Shown here in pieces: positions 9,167-17,222 of a stretch of DNA of 64,000 bases. The stretch comes from Hymenobacter siberiensis (GTDB taxonomy: Bacteria; Bacteroidota; Bacteroidia; Cytophagales; Hymenobacteraceae). Within the stretch, counting starts at the first letter, position 1; every line of letters begins with the position of its first letter. Position numbers and translations under genes: made by a program. The notes under the pieces are model-generated. The model worked only from the letters and a program-made list of their open reading frames with translations. It did no database searches and was not told the origin of the DNA. The DNA lies in assembly GCF_018967865.2 (NCBI RefSeq), contig NZ_JAHLZY020000001.1:4402001-4466000 (forward strand), read 5' to 3'.

Positions 9167-9880
9167 ATGAAGCTCCCGAATTTCTCCGACCTCGTTATTT
9201 TCGAAAACGACGATTACCTCGTCGTCAATAAGCCGCCGTTTCTGGCCACGCTCGATGAGCGGGTGGGCGGCGCGCCCAACATGCTGCGCCTGGCCCGCCA
9301 GCACCACGACGATATTCAGGCCGCCCACCGCCTCGACCGCGAAACCAGTGGCGCGCTGGCCTTCGCCAAAAACCCGGCCGCCTACCGCCACCTGGCCATG
9401 CAGTTTGAGAACCGCGAGGTAAAAAAGCAGTACCACGCGGCCGTGTGGGGCACCCCGCAGTTCGACCACCAGCTGGTGGAGCGCAGCATCGAAACCACCA
9501 CGCGCGGCAAAGCGCGCCTCGCCTACAAGGGCAAAGCCGCCGAAACCTACTTCACCACCCTCGAAAACTTCACCCGCCACTCGCTCATTCTTTGCGAGCC
9601 TGTCACCGGCCGCATGCACCAAATTCGCCTGCACCTGATGTACCTGCAGGCCCCCATTATCGGCGATAAAGACTACGGCGGAGAGGATTTTTTCCTGTCT
9701 TCGCTGAAGAAAAAATTCAATATGAAGGAGGGCGAGGAAGAGCAGCCATTCATCAAGCGCTTTGCCCTGCACGCCCTCAAGCTCCAGTTCACCGGCCTCA
9801 ATGGCGAAGAAATCAGCGTGGAAGCGCCGTACCCGAAAGATTTTCGGGTGCTGGTAGAAGCGTTGCGGCAGCTGGCATAA
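9167..9880 (+). CDS. RluA-family RNA pseudouridine synthase
   Basis: 237-residue enzyme that converts uridine to pseudouridine in rRNA or tRNA. YLVVNKPPFLATL is motif I of the family, AAHRLDRETSGALAFAKN is motif II with the catalytic Asp (HRLDRETSG), and EPVTGRMHQIRLHLMYL is motif III; the terminal KRFALHALKLQF is also typical. There is no S4 domain. An upstream in-frame ATG at 9122 lies inside the right arm of repeat A2, so ATG 9167, just after a TACCTTTG box, is preferred. The exact target nucleotide cannot be told from sequence. Confidence 0.92.
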   Translation: MKLPNFSDLVIFENDDYLVVNKPPFLATLDERVGGAPNMLRLARQHHDDIQAAHRLDRETSGALAFAKNPAAYRHLAMQFENREVKKQYHAAVWGTPQFDHQLVERSIETTTRGKARLAYKGKAAETYFTTLENFTRHSLILCEPVTGRMHQIRLHLMYLQAPIIGDKDYGGEDFFLSSLKKKFNMKEGEEEQPFIKRFALHALKLQFTGLNGEEISVEAPYPKDFRVLVEALRQLA

Positions 9881-9913
9881 GCCCGGTAGCCGGCAACAGA
9901 ATTATTGAACAGG

Positions 9914-9965
9914 AGCCCCATCGGGCCGACGCTCATTTAGCGAGTGTCGGCCCAATGGGGCTTTA
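9914..9965 (+). terminator. Terminator-like hairpin
   Basis: AGCCCCATCGGGCCGAC pairs with GTCGGCCCAATGGGGCT, one mismatch, ending in CTTT. Serves the RluA-type gene. Confidence 0.7.
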
Positions 9966-10037
9966 GCGTTCTACCACATCCTGTTCTACTACCAACGTGC
10001 CGCCCCTACAAGGCTGAAATTCAATAGCCTGCAGCGC

Positions 10038-11504
10038 TTACTTAATGCGCTCGAACACCGCCAGCTGGCAGGTTCCCCGGTCGGGGTGAGTCGCATCCCG
10101 CACAAGGGCATCTTGCCAGCGCAGGCGGAAGGCCGGGTTTTGCTGCAGCATTTCCAGCGGAATGTGGGCTTCGGTCTGCGCATACACGTCGTCCCAGACG
10201 ACCAGGGAGTTCACTGGCAGCGTTTCCAGAATGGGTTGAAAGTCTTGGGTTAAGGGCGGGCAGTGGGCGGCGTCAAACGGGTCGATACCCAGCGCGGGGG
10301 CCACGTAGGGAGCCGTGAAAGCGATGGGCGGCAGCGGCTGCCCCGCGTACGCCTGCTGCAGCCAGCCGGCGGCGCGTTGGGCCAGTTCCTGGTCGGGGGC
10401 GCGGCTGAAATCGCGCGCCGGCCGAATAGCATTGCGGGCCCCGGTAAAGAGCCAGCCGACTACCGCCACGGTTGCCACCAGGCGCACCCGGCGGCGGACC
10501 GTTTCGGTGCGGGTCCATTCGGTGAACTGGGCCAGGCCATTGTGGGCCACCACGGCGGCCAGGGGCGCAATGCCGGCCAGCACCCGCGCCAGCCCCGCCG
10601 AATTAAATAATCCCTTGGCCCAGAAGACAGTATGAGCAGCTATAAACACCGTAATACTGCCGTATACCAACAGCAGCTCGGCCAGAAACAGCGGCGACTG
10701 GCGCCGGGTGGGCCGGCCCAAATCGCGCACCATGCGCCCGCCCCCCAGCACAAACAAGCCGGTGAGAACCCAGCCCAGCAGGTTGGGAATATTGAGCAGA
10801 AAGTGGCTCCACTCGCCGTGCCCGTATGCCGAAATGGTGTCGTACGGATTGTGCCCGAACACCCAGCCGAGCTCACCAAAAGCCACCGCGCCTATCCCAC
10901 TGTACACCACGTAGCCCAGCAGCACCAGCGGCAAGCTGCGCCATTGCCGCTGCCACGCCAGGTACACCACCCAGATGCCAATCAGAATAAAGCCCTCGGA
11001 ACGGACAAATGGCAGCAGGGAAACCACCGCCGCCGACCACCCCGGCCGTTTGGCCACGGCCAGCCGCACCGCCCCCACCAGCACCAGCCCAAACAACGGC
11101 TCGGTGAGGCCGGAAAACTGTATCAGAAAGTAGTCCGGAGCCGCGTAGGCGAACAGGATGGCCAGCTCTGGCACGGGCAGCCGCAAGGCCTGCGCAATTC
11201 GGAAAGCGCACCAGGCCGAAGCCGCCACCACCACGCACTGAAATGCCTTCATGCCCATAAAACCGGCCTGTGCCGGCCCTGCCGCCAGCAGCGTGAGCAG
11301 GGGTTTCGCCCACGAATCCAGAAAATTTAGCGGGTGGGCAAACGCATACCGGGCAAAAAGGTAATGTTTGATGCTGTCGCCCGAATCATACGTGCCTTTG
11401 GTGAAAAATGCCACCGTGAGCGACAATGCGAATAGCCCGGCCCGCAGCAGCCGGGCGCGGCGGGCAGAAACAGCAGAAACCGGCACAACGGTAGCGTAAG
11501 GCAT
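10038..11504 (-). CDS. Polytopic membrane protein, possible GT-C glycosyltransferase
   Basis: 488-residue membrane protein with about ten hydrophobic segments and a soluble C-terminal part of about 110 residues. TKGTYDSGDSIKHYLFARYA near the N-terminus resembles the first periplasmic loop of GT-C mannosyltransferase-like proteins, whose catalytic Asp sits after the first span; SGLTEPLFGL and PFVRSEGF are also in their style. I do not recognise a named family. The frame opens at 11537, but ATG 11504 (MPYATVVPVSA) is a better start. If the GT-C assignment is right it would use a polyprenyl-linked sugar donor. Confidence 0.7.
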   Translation of the reverse strand: MPYATVVPVSAVSARRARLLRAGLFALSLTVAFFTKGTYDSGDSIKHYLFARYAFAHPLNFLDSWAKPLLTLLAAGPAQAGFMGMKAFQCVVVAASAWCAFRIAQALRLPVPELAILFAYAAPDYFLIQFSGLTEPLFGLVLVGAVRLAVAKRPGWSAAVVSLLPFVRSEGFILIGIWVVYLAWQRQWRSLPLVLLGYVVYSGIGAVAFGELGWVFGHNPYDTISAYGHGEWSHFLLNIPNLLGWVLTGLFVLGGGRMVRDLGRPTRRQSPLFLAELLLVYGSITVFIAAHTVFWAKGLFNSAGLARVLAGIAPLAAVVAHNGLAQFTEWTRTETVRRRVRLVATVAVVGWLFTGARNAIRPARDFSRAPDQELAQRAAGWLQQAYAGQPLPPIAFTAPYVAPALGIDPFDAAHCPPLTQDFQPILETLPVNSLVVWDDVYAQTEAHIPLEMLQQNPAFRLRWQDALVRDATHPDRGTCQLAVFERIK

Positions 11505-11668
11505 AGGCAATAGCAAACCGTAAAAATACACGCACACGCATCAGGCCCCTACTTAATCCCCAATTCTCGCTCGCCGGCCGGTGGCTGGGCCAGCAGCCCT
11601 CAATAGCCTACGCGGGCTACCGCTTGGTGTACGCTCCTAATCTTTTACAGAAAAACTACTTGTCTGCA

Positions 11669-11700
11669 TTTGTCTATTTCCCGATAAATCAGTACCTTTG
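11669..11700 (+). promoter_or_regulatory. Promoter of rplM operon
   Basis: TTTG at 11669-11672, a 20-nt spacer and TACCTTTG at 11693-11700: an exact match to the Bacteroidota -33/-7 consensus. Confidence 0.8.
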
Positions 11701-11713
11701 TGTCCGTTTTTCC

Positions 11714-11732
11714 CGGAGCCTCAACGGCTCCG
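11714..11732 (+). promoter_or_regulatory. Leader hairpin upstream of rplM
   Basis: CGGAGCC-TCAAC-GGCTCCG, a 7-bp stem in the roughly 70-nt leader between the promoter and the rplM start. Many ribosomal operons carry protein-binding leaders; whether L13 or S9 binds here is unknown. Confidence 0.45.
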
Positions 11733-11772
11733 TACTCTTATTCAATAGTTTAGCATACCTTTTTTTCGACTC

Positions 11773-12225
11773 ATGGACCACCTGAGCTTCAAGACGACCC
11801 ACGTCAGTAAGGCCAACGCCCAGAAGAGCTGGGTTATCGTAGACGCCAGCGTCGCCCCTCTGGGCCGCGTTTGCTCGCAGATTGCCAACATTCTGCGTGG
11901 CAAGCACAAGCCTTCGTTTACGCCCAACGCTGATTGCGGCGACAATGTCATCGTTATCAACGCCGACAACCTGCGCGTAACGGGCAAAAAAATGACCGAG
12001 AAGGTCTACATCACGCACTCGGGTTACCCCGGCGGCCAGAAGCGTCGCACCGTGCGCGAGCAGATGAACCGCGATTCGCGTCGTGTAATCGAGCACGCCG
12101 TGAAAGGCATGCTGCAGGGCAACAAGCTCGGCTCGGCCCAGTACCGCAACATGTACGTGTACGCCGGCGACCAGCATCCGCACGAGGCGCAGCAGCCCGT
12201 TGCTATCGAACTGAAAAACCTGTAA
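11773..12225 (+). CDS. rplM: 50S ribosomal protein L13
   Basis: 150-residue large-subunit protein that binds 23S rRNA early in assembly. Signatures: WVIVDASVAPLGRVCSQIA, HKPSFTPNADCGDNVIVINA, KKMTEKVYITHSGYPGG and the AVKGMLQGNKLGSAQYRNMYVYAG box. First gene of the rplM-rpsI-rpsB-tsf cluster; the gap to rpsI holds a repeat. Confidence 0.98.
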   Translation: MDHLSFKTTHVSKANAQKSWVIVDASVAPLGRVCSQIANILRGKHKPSFTPNADCGDNVIVINADNLRVTGKKMTEKVYITHSGYPGGQKRRTVREQMNRDSRRVIEHAVKGMLQGNKLGSAQYRNMYVYAGDQHPHEAQQPVAIELKNL

Positions 12226-12231
12226 TTCTTT

Positions 12232-12318
12232 AGATGTGGGAAATGTGGTTCAATGTGAAAATGTGAGAAATTCCTCTTCGTTTTCATTTCCACATTTATC
12301 ACATCAAGCACATTTTCA
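12232..12318. repeat. Imperfect inverted repeat rich in AAATGTG units, family B copy 3
   Basis: GATGTGGGAAATGTGG (12233-12248) pairs with CCACATTTATCACATC (12290-12305), with further AATGTGA/AAATGTG units between. Lies between rplM and rpsI and resembles the repeat at 7864-7957. Confidence 0.7.
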
Positions 12319-12333
12319 CTTTTTTTTAACCTA

Positions 12334-12720
12334 ATGGCAATTACCAACACCTCTGGTAGAAGAAAAACCTCGGTGGCCCGCATTTACATGCAGGCCGGGC
12401 AAGGGAATATCACTATCAATGACCGGGACATGAAGGCGTATTTCAGCAACGAGTTGCTGGAGAACGTGGTCAACCAGCCCCTGGCAATTCTTGAGCAAGT
12501 CGGCCAGTACGACATCAAAGTGAACGTGAAAGGCGGCGGCATTTCGGCTCAGGCCGAAGCTATCCGGCTTGCAATCACCAAAGCTCTGGTTAGCGACAAC
12601 GAAGAAACCCGTCCTGCTTTAAAGAAGGAAGGTTTCCTCACCCGCGACCCGCGCATGGTGGAACGCAAGAAATTCGGCAAGCGCAAGGCTCGTCGCTCGT
12701 TCCAGTTCTCGAAACGCTAA
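12334..12720 (+). CDS. rpsI: 30S ribosomal protein S9
   Basis: 128-residue small-subunit protein whose C-terminal tail reaches the P site. Signatures: SGRRKTSVARIYMQAGQGNITINDRD, VKGGGISAQAEAIRLAITKAL and the basic tail ending in ARRSFQFSKR, the universal SKR terminus. Follows rplM as in most bacteria. Confidence 0.98.
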   Translation: MAITNTSGRRKTSVARIYMQAGQGNITINDRDMKAYFSNELLENVVNQPLAILEQVGQYDIKVNVKGGGISAQAEAIRLAITKALVSDNEETRPALKKEGFLTRDPRMVERKKFGKRKARRSFQFSKR

Positions 12721-12738
12721 AACCAGGAGGATACTATC

Positions 12739-13506
12739 ATGGCTCAGACGACTTATAAGGACCTGCTCGACGCAGGTGCCCACTTTGGTCACCTCACCCG
12801 CAAGTGGGATCCCAAAATGGCGCCGTACATCTTCATGGAGAAGAACGGCATCCACATCATCGACCTCAACAAAACGTTGGTTTCGCTTGATTACGCAGCC
12901 ACTGCTATTCGCAACATTGCGAAGAGCGGCCGCAAAATCATGTTCGTAGCCACCAAAAAGCAGGCGCAGGAAATCGTAACCACCGAAGCCGAGCGTTTGA
13001 AGATGCCTTTCGTCACCGACCGGTGGTTGGGCGGCATGCTCACCAACTTCGCTACGGTTCGCAAGAGCCTGAAGAAGATGGCCACCATCGACAAAATGGT
13101 GAAAGAGAACACGGCCTACGCCGCTCTCGCCAAGCGTGAGAAACTGATGATGACGCGTGAGCGTGCCAAGCTGGACCGCGTACTCGGTGGTATCGCCGAC
13201 CTCGGCCGTCTGCCCGCTGCCCTGTTCATCGTGGACGTGAAGCGCGAGCACATCGCAGTTAAAGAAGCGCACAAGCTGGGCATCCCGGTTTTCGCTATCT
13301 GCGACACGAACTCGAACCCCGAATTGGTACAGTTCCCGATTCCTGCCAACGACGACGCCTCGAAGTCGATTCAGCTCATCGTGAGCGTGATTGGCAAGGC
13401 CATCGAAGACGGCCTGTCGGAGCGCAAAGTTGACAAAGAAGATGCTGAGCGTAAGGAAGCCGACGAGGCTGCCATCGCCGAAAAAACGGCTGCTGACGAG
13501 GAATAA
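12739..13506 (+). CDS. rpsB: 30S ribosomal protein S2
   Basis: 255-residue small-subunit protein. Signatures: LLDAGAHFGHLTRKWDPKMAPYIF, IIDLNKTLVSLDYA, FVATKKQAQEIV, DRWLGGMLTNFATVRKSLKK and PVFAICDTNSNPELVQFPIPANDDA. The acidic C-terminal tail (KEDAERKEADEAAIAEKTAA) is extended, as often in Bacteroidota. Unlike its neighbours it has a perfect AGGAGG Shine-Dalgarno at 12725-12730, 8 nt before the ATG, a rare feature in this phylum. A terminator follows, so tsf may be transcribed separately. Confidence 0.98.
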   Translation: MAQTTYKDLLDAGAHFGHLTRKWDPKMAPYIFMEKNGIHIIDLNKTLVSLDYAATAIRNIAKSGRKIMFVATKKQAQEIVTTEAERLKMPFVTDRWLGGMLTNFATVRKSLKKMATIDKMVKENTAYAALAKREKLMMTRERAKLDRVLGGIADLGRLPAALFIVDVKREHIAVKEAHKLGIPVFAICDTNSNPELVQFPIPANDDASKSIQLIVSVIGKAIEDGLSERKVDKEDAERKEADEAAIAEKTAADEE

Positions 13507-13526
13507 TCTCTTCTTAGCTCTTTGAA

Positions 13527-13572
13527 AAAAGGGAACCTTCGCGTAGTCTAGGCTCCGAAGGTTCCCTTTTTT
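13527..13572 (+). terminator. Terminator between rpsB and tsf
   Basis: GGGAACCTTCG ... CGAAGGTTCCC stem followed by T6. Confidence 0.85.
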
Positions 13573-13577
13573 ATTTT

Positions 13578-13654
13578 GTAGCGCGGACTTTTAGTCCGCG
13601 ACTCTTCTCAAAAATAACCATTCACTTAATTCGCGGACTAAAAGTCCGCGCTAC
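13578..13654. repeat. GTAGCG inverted repeat, family C copy 1
   Basis: Perfect 24-bp arms at 13578-13601 and 13631-13654; each arm is itself a small hairpin (GCGGACT-TTT-AGTCCGC). The right arm ends 5 nt before the tsf ATG. Confidence 0.9.
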
Positions 13655-13659
13655 TTCCA

Positions 13660-14496
13660 ATGGCCGCTATTACCGCCGCAGACGTAAATAAGCTCCGCAC
13701 CATGACCGGTGCCGGCATGATGGATTGCAAAAAAGCACTGGTGGAAGCCGACGGCGATTTCGAAGCCGCCCGCGACATTCTGCGCAAGCACGGCCAGAAA
13801 ATCGCTGACAAGCGCGCCGAGAACGAGACGTCGGAAGGCCTCGTGCTGGTGAGCGTGAGCGAAGACGGCACCCAAGGCAAACTGGTGGCACTGGCTTGCG
13901 AAACCGAGTCGGTAGCTAAAGTGGCTAACTTCCGTGAGCTGGCTCAGCAAATTCTGGACACGGCCGTGCGCATCGACGCGAGCACGAAAGAGGACATCCT
14001 CGCTGCCAAAGCTGCGGACGGCCAGAGCATTCAGGAGCACGTGACGGACCTGATGGGCAAAATCGGCGAGAAGCTGGAAGTGACTTACGCTACGCTGACC
14101 GCTGAGAAAGTGGCTTCGTACGTGCACTCCGACAACAAGAAGGCCGTACTCGTGGGCCTGAAGAACGTGGGCGACGCCGACGCTGCTGCCGTGGGCCGCG
14201 ACGTAGCCATGCAAATTGTGGCCATGAAGCCCATTGCCGTTGACAAAGACGGTGTGGATGCTTCCATTGCTGAGCGTGAGATTGAAGTGGGCAAAGAGCA
14301 GGCCCGCACCGAAGGCAAGCCCGAGGCGATGCTGGAGAAAATTGCCCAGGGCAAGCTCAACAAGTTCTACAAGGACAACACCCTGCTGAACCAGGAGTTC
14401 GTAAAAGACAGCTCGATGACCATCGCCCAGCTGCTCGACAGCAAGTCGAAAGGCATGACGGTTTCGGACTTCAAGCGTGTGGCTATCGGCGCTTAA
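13660..14496 (+). CDS. tsf: Elongation factor Ts
   Basis: 278-residue guanine-nucleotide exchange factor for EF-Tu. Signatures: ITAADVNKLRTMTGAGMMDCKKALVEADGD (UBA-like domain), then LVALACETESVAKVANF, VASYVHSDNKKAVLVGL and the terminal QEFVKDSSMTIAQLL. It follows rpsB as usual, but a terminator and a family-C repeat separate them. The repeat ends only 5 nt from the start codon, so the immediate upstream translation region comes from the repeat. Confidence 0.98.
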   Translation: MAAITAADVNKLRTMTGAGMMDCKKALVEADGDFEAARDILRKHGQKIADKRAENETSEGLVLVSVSEDGTQGKLVALACETESVAKVANFRELAQQILDTAVRIDASTKEDILAAKAADGQSIQEHVTDLMGKIGEKLEVTYATLTAEKVASYVHSDNKKAVLVGLKNVGDADAAAVGRDVAMQIVAMKPIAVDKDGVDASIAEREIEVGKEQARTEGKPEAMLEKIAQGKLNKFYKDNTLLNQEFVKDSSMTIAQLLDSKSKGMTVSDFKRVAIGA

Positions 14497-14517
14497 TTGC
14501 AGCTGACTGCTAAATTG

Positions 14518-14554
14518 AAAGCCCCGCTGGCATTGTGCCGGCGGGGCTTTTTTT
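14518..14554 (+). terminator. tsf terminator
   Basis: AAGCCCCGCTGGC ... GCCGGCGGGGCTT stem with T7 tail. Confidence 0.9.
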
Positions 14555-14610
14555 ATACTTTACTTGCAGGATGGACAACCTACGCAAAGCCACTTACTGA
14601 GGCATTCTAT

Positions 14611-14727
14611 TAGGACTTACGCACTTAAAAAGCTATGTAACCTGAAAATCAATGACTTGCATTAAAGACATATATTTATTATATTGCTGTTTTTCAGTTG
14701 GTTAGTGCTTCAACTGCGTAAGTCCTA
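14611..14727. mobile_element. MITE, 117 bp, with 13-bp terminal repeats and TCTAT target duplication
   Basis: Left end TAGGACTTACGCA (14611-14623) and right end TGCGTAAGTCCTA (14715-14727) are perfect inverted repeats. Both ends are flanked by TCTAT (14606-14610 and 14728-14732), a clean 5-bp target-site duplication. The interior is AT-rich and encodes no transposase. These are the marks of a non-autonomous transposon. The parent IS family cannot be assigned here. Confidence 0.85.
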
Positions 14728-14791
14728 TCTATATAACTTTCTATTAAACATTCGCTCCGTTCCTACTCCGTTGACGGATGATACCCGCGCA

Positions 14792-14983
14792 ATGAAACTT
14801 GGTAGATTTGCCGGCCCGGTGGCATACCAGCTACATAATTTGGCCCTTGCTTCCGTGAATGATTTTGCGGGGTTCGATGAAGCGAATTTTTGGAAGTCAA
14901 TGGATGTCTTCAACCATAATAATCCTGACACTCAAATCACGAATTTGCGGACTCAATTCGAGCGTGACTTACTTGCTTCTTAG
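14792..14983 (+). CDS. Small ORF, unrecognised, possible gene remnant
   Basis: 63 codons from ATG 14792 (MKLGRFAGPVAYQLHNLALA). The same frame is open back to the MITE end, but with the MITE removed a stop (TGA 14598-14600) appears nearby, so the insertion probably did not split a long gene. The region is clearly more AT-rich than its surroundings, suggesting acquired or decaying DNA. Its 3' end overlaps the convergent DUF3089 gene by 15 nt. No family recognised. Confidence 0.35.
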   Translation: MKLGRFAGPVAYQLHNLALASVNDFAGFDEANFWKSMDVFNHNNPDTQITNLRTQFERDLLAS

Positions 14984-16084
14984 CTGCCACGCCCGCACCC
15001 GCGCCTGCGCATTCTCGCGCAGGTTCATGTAGAAGAGGGAGTAGTCGGCGATGTGGAAGGAGTGGCGGAGGATGAGCTCGCCGGGGAGCAGGAAGCGCGG
15101 GTAGCCGCCGGGTTTGGGTGGCGTGACCCAAAGGAGGCCGTCGTGGATTTTAGCATCGGTTACGTGCGGGTCGATACGCTTGAAGCACTGGCTGACGCCG
15201 CCCCGGTTGAGGCTGGCAGGAGCCCGCGCGGTATCGGTGGTCCAGGTGAGGGGGTTGGTGACGGCAACGTGGCTGAAGGGCGGGAATTCGTTACCGGTGG
15301 CCACGGAATTGTAGGCCACGAAGCAGCCCGTGGACAGCGAATCGGCGCAGGGTAGAATGGTCTGGTACTCATGCGGCTGCACCCTGAAGCCAATGAGGTA
15401 GGCGGCTACGAGCTGACGGCGCAGCTTGAGGTCGTTATCGAAGAACTCGTGGAGGAGGCGGGTGGCGTGGTCGGTGCCCTGGCTGTGGCCTGCGATGATG
15501 ATGGGGCGGCCCTGGTTGTAGTGCGCGAGGTAGTATTGGAAAGCGGTGCGCACATCGGCGTAAGCCAGGGCCAGGGCTTTGCGGCTGCTGCCTTCGGCGG
15601 TAGAATCGAAGAAGGAATATAGCGTGGCCTGCCGGTAGCGCGGGGCGTAGATACGGGCGGTGGCGTTGAACACGGTGGCCTGCTTGCGGATGGCACTGCG
15701 GTCGGTATAGCAGTTGAGGCGGGCATTAGCCACGCTGGCGTTCCAGGAGCCGCGCCAGAAGTAAGTAGTGGGGTGCACGAAAAACACGTCGGCTTCGGCC
15801 GTTGCCTGCTGGTCGCGCAGGGTGGTTTTGCGGGGCACGGCATCGGCCGGGTCGCAGCGGGTAGGCAGGGCAGCCCAGTTGCTGTCCTCGGCATAGTTGG
15901 GGACGGGGCCGGGGTGGTAGTAGGCAAAATCGTGCGGCGGCTTGAGCAGGCGGAGGCAGCTGGTGAGCGGCAATATTGATAATATGATTGCCCAGACGAG
16001 TAATCTCACCCCCTGGCCCCTGCCGGGCACGGCCCCTCTCCTGCGGAGAGGGAGAGCCTGATGATTGTTTTTGAAGGAACTCAT
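14969..16084 (-). CDS. DUF3089 alpha/beta-hydrolase lipoprotein
   Basis: 371-residue predicted lipase/esterase-like protein of family DUF3089. The nucleophile elbow is GHSQG in IIAGHSQGTDHATRLL; DVFFVHPTTYF and the late FSHVAVTNPLTW are family hallmarks. A lipobox (LSILPLTSC) follows a hydrophobic stretch, so it is probably anchored in an outer or inner membrane. ATG 16084 overlaps the stop of the upstream gene (ATGA), implying coupling. However, a CCTCTCC/GGAGAGG palindrome and the long basic N-region it encodes suggest that GTG 16009 could be the real start. Substrate unknown. Confidence 0.82.
   Translation of the reverse strand: MSSFKNNHQALPLRRRGAVPGRGQGVRLLVWAIILSILPLTSCLRLLKPPHDFAYYHPGPVPNYAEDSNWAALPTRCDPADAVPRKTTLRDQQATAEADVFFVHPTTYFWRGSWNASVANARLNCYTDRSAIRKQATVFNATARIYAPRYRQATLYSFFDSTAEGSSRKALALAYADVRTAFQYYLAHYNQGRPIIIAGHSQGTDHATRLLHEFFDNDLKLRRQLVAAYLIGFRVQPHEYQTILPCADSLSTGCFVAYNSVATGNEFPPFSHVAVTNPLTWTTDTARAPASLNRGGVSQCFKRIDPHVTDAKIHDGLLWVTPPKPGGYPRFLLPGELILRHSFHIADYSLFYMNLRENAQARVRAWQLRSK
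16010..16060. repeat. Small palindromic repeat at the 5' end of the DUF3089 gene
   Basis: CCTCTCC-TGC-GGAGAGG with a flanking CCCCTGGCCCC stretch. If translation begins at 16084 it is coding; if at GTG 16009 it is leader sequence. Confidence 0.55.
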
Positions 16085-17097
16085 GCTTCGCTTGAAACTG
16101 GCGGCCAGTGCTTCAGCTCTCGCGGGGTACCGTCCTGGTTGTAAAGCAGCGTCAGCGGCTCGGCGGGTTTGGCTACTACGTCGGCGAGGGAGATGTTCCA
16201 GCGCTGCCACATTTCGGCCAGGGTTTGGGTGTAGGCGCTGTTCTCCCAGGGGTTGAAGATGGCGCCGGTCACGTCGTCGATGAGGGCGTCGAACACGATT
16301 TGGGTGTCGCCGGGGCGCGGGTGACGCGGGTAGATATCGGGCACGACGTGCAGCAGGTGGGCGGCATAGTACACGCGGGCCTTGAACTCGGCAATCTGCA
16401 CGGGGTGCAGGGGGCGCTGGGCATCGGCGTAGACTTTGCGCATGGCCTGGCCTACCAAGGCGATATCGACCAGACAGGCAACCAGTACGGTTTTATCGAG
16501 CTTAATGCTGAAAACGAGGGTATTCAGGTCGTCGTCGTACTCGAAGGGTGTCACGTCCTCGGCGGGGTCGGCTTCGAGGACGAAAACGGAGCCGGGCACG
16601 AAATCGGCGTATTCGGTAGACACGCGCAGGCCCTGCAGCAGCTGAAAAAAGGCCTGGAAGCGGCGCACCAGCGCGGCGTTTTCGGCCAGCGGGTACTTGG
16701 GCTTTATCAGGGGTTCGAACTCGTTCAGGAGCTCAGTAATGAAGATGCCGTAGAACATTTTGCCCATCCAGAGGAACAGCGTGTCATCGCCGAGGGCGCG
16801 GAGGGCGGCGGGGCCTTGCGCGGCGGCCGCCGCTACCCTACTCTCCAGCTCTTCGATGCGCTGGCGGGCGGCGGGGGCGGCGGGCAGGCGCAAATCCTTG
16901 ATGAGGACGGTGCGCTGGTCGAGGAGCTGAATGGGGCGCTCGGCCAGATTATACCGGGTTTGCAGCCATTCGGCGAACACGGGCACGGTATCGTCGGGGC
17001 CCACGGGCTGGCCGCTGAGGAAGCAGGTTTCGGGGCCGAAGCGCATGCCGTCAAACGGGTCGTAGGGCAGCAGGTCGGCGGGGGTGAGAGGGGCCAT
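16081..17097 (-). CDS. Unrecognised 338-residue protein
   Basis: Soluble protein without signal peptide or membrane span, Leu- and Ala-rich and mostly helical in appearance. The N-terminal YDPFDGMRFGPETCFLSGQ carries one Cys in a short conserved-looking patch; the middle has DDTLFLWMGKMFYGIFITELLNEFEPLIKPKYP. Its stop (TGA) overlaps the ATG of the DUF3089 gene by four bases (ATGA), so the two are probably co-translated and functionally linked. No family recognised. Confidence 0.7.
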   Translation of the reverse strand: MAPLTPADLLPYDPFDGMRFGPETCFLSGQPVGPDDTVPVFAEWLQTRYNLAERPIQLLDQRTVLIKDLRLPAAPAARQRIEELESRVAAAAAQGPAALRALGDDTLFLWMGKMFYGIFITELLNEFEPLIKPKYPLAENAALVRRFQAFFQLLQGLRVSTEYADFVPGSVFVLEADPAEDVTPFEYDDDLNTLVFSIKLDKTVLVACLVDIALVGQAMRKVYADAQRPLHPVQIAEFKARVYYAAHLLHVVPDIYPRHPRPGDTQIVFDALIDDVTGAIFNPWENSAYTQTLAEMWQRWNISLADVVAKPAEPLTLLYNQDGTPRELKHWPPVSSEA

Positions 17098-17107
17098 AGA
17101 AAAAGCA

Positions 17108-17197
17108 GTAGCGCGAACTTGGTGGTTCGCGTCGCCACGCGGCCAGCCGGAACTTTCCGGGCAGCTGCGAGGACGCGAACTACAAAGTTCGCGCTAC
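17108..17197. repeat. GTAGCG inverted repeat, family C copy 2
   Basis: 26-bp arms at 17108-17133 and 17172-17197 with two mismatches; ends GTAGCGCGAACT as in copies 1 and 3. Confidence 0.88.
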
Positions 17198-17222
17198 AAT
17201 GGTTACGGCGAGGCGGAGCCGG

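Noticed and set aside
10632..11330. 232-codon ORF antisense to the polytopic membrane protein
   Set aside because: Composition (His/Gln/Pro-rich) is that of a shadow frame; the minus strand shows regular membrane spans.
14684..14983. 99-codon ORF beginning inside the MITE
   Set aside because: Its first part is MITE end sequence; only the stretch from ATG 14792 is kept as a low-confidence ORF.
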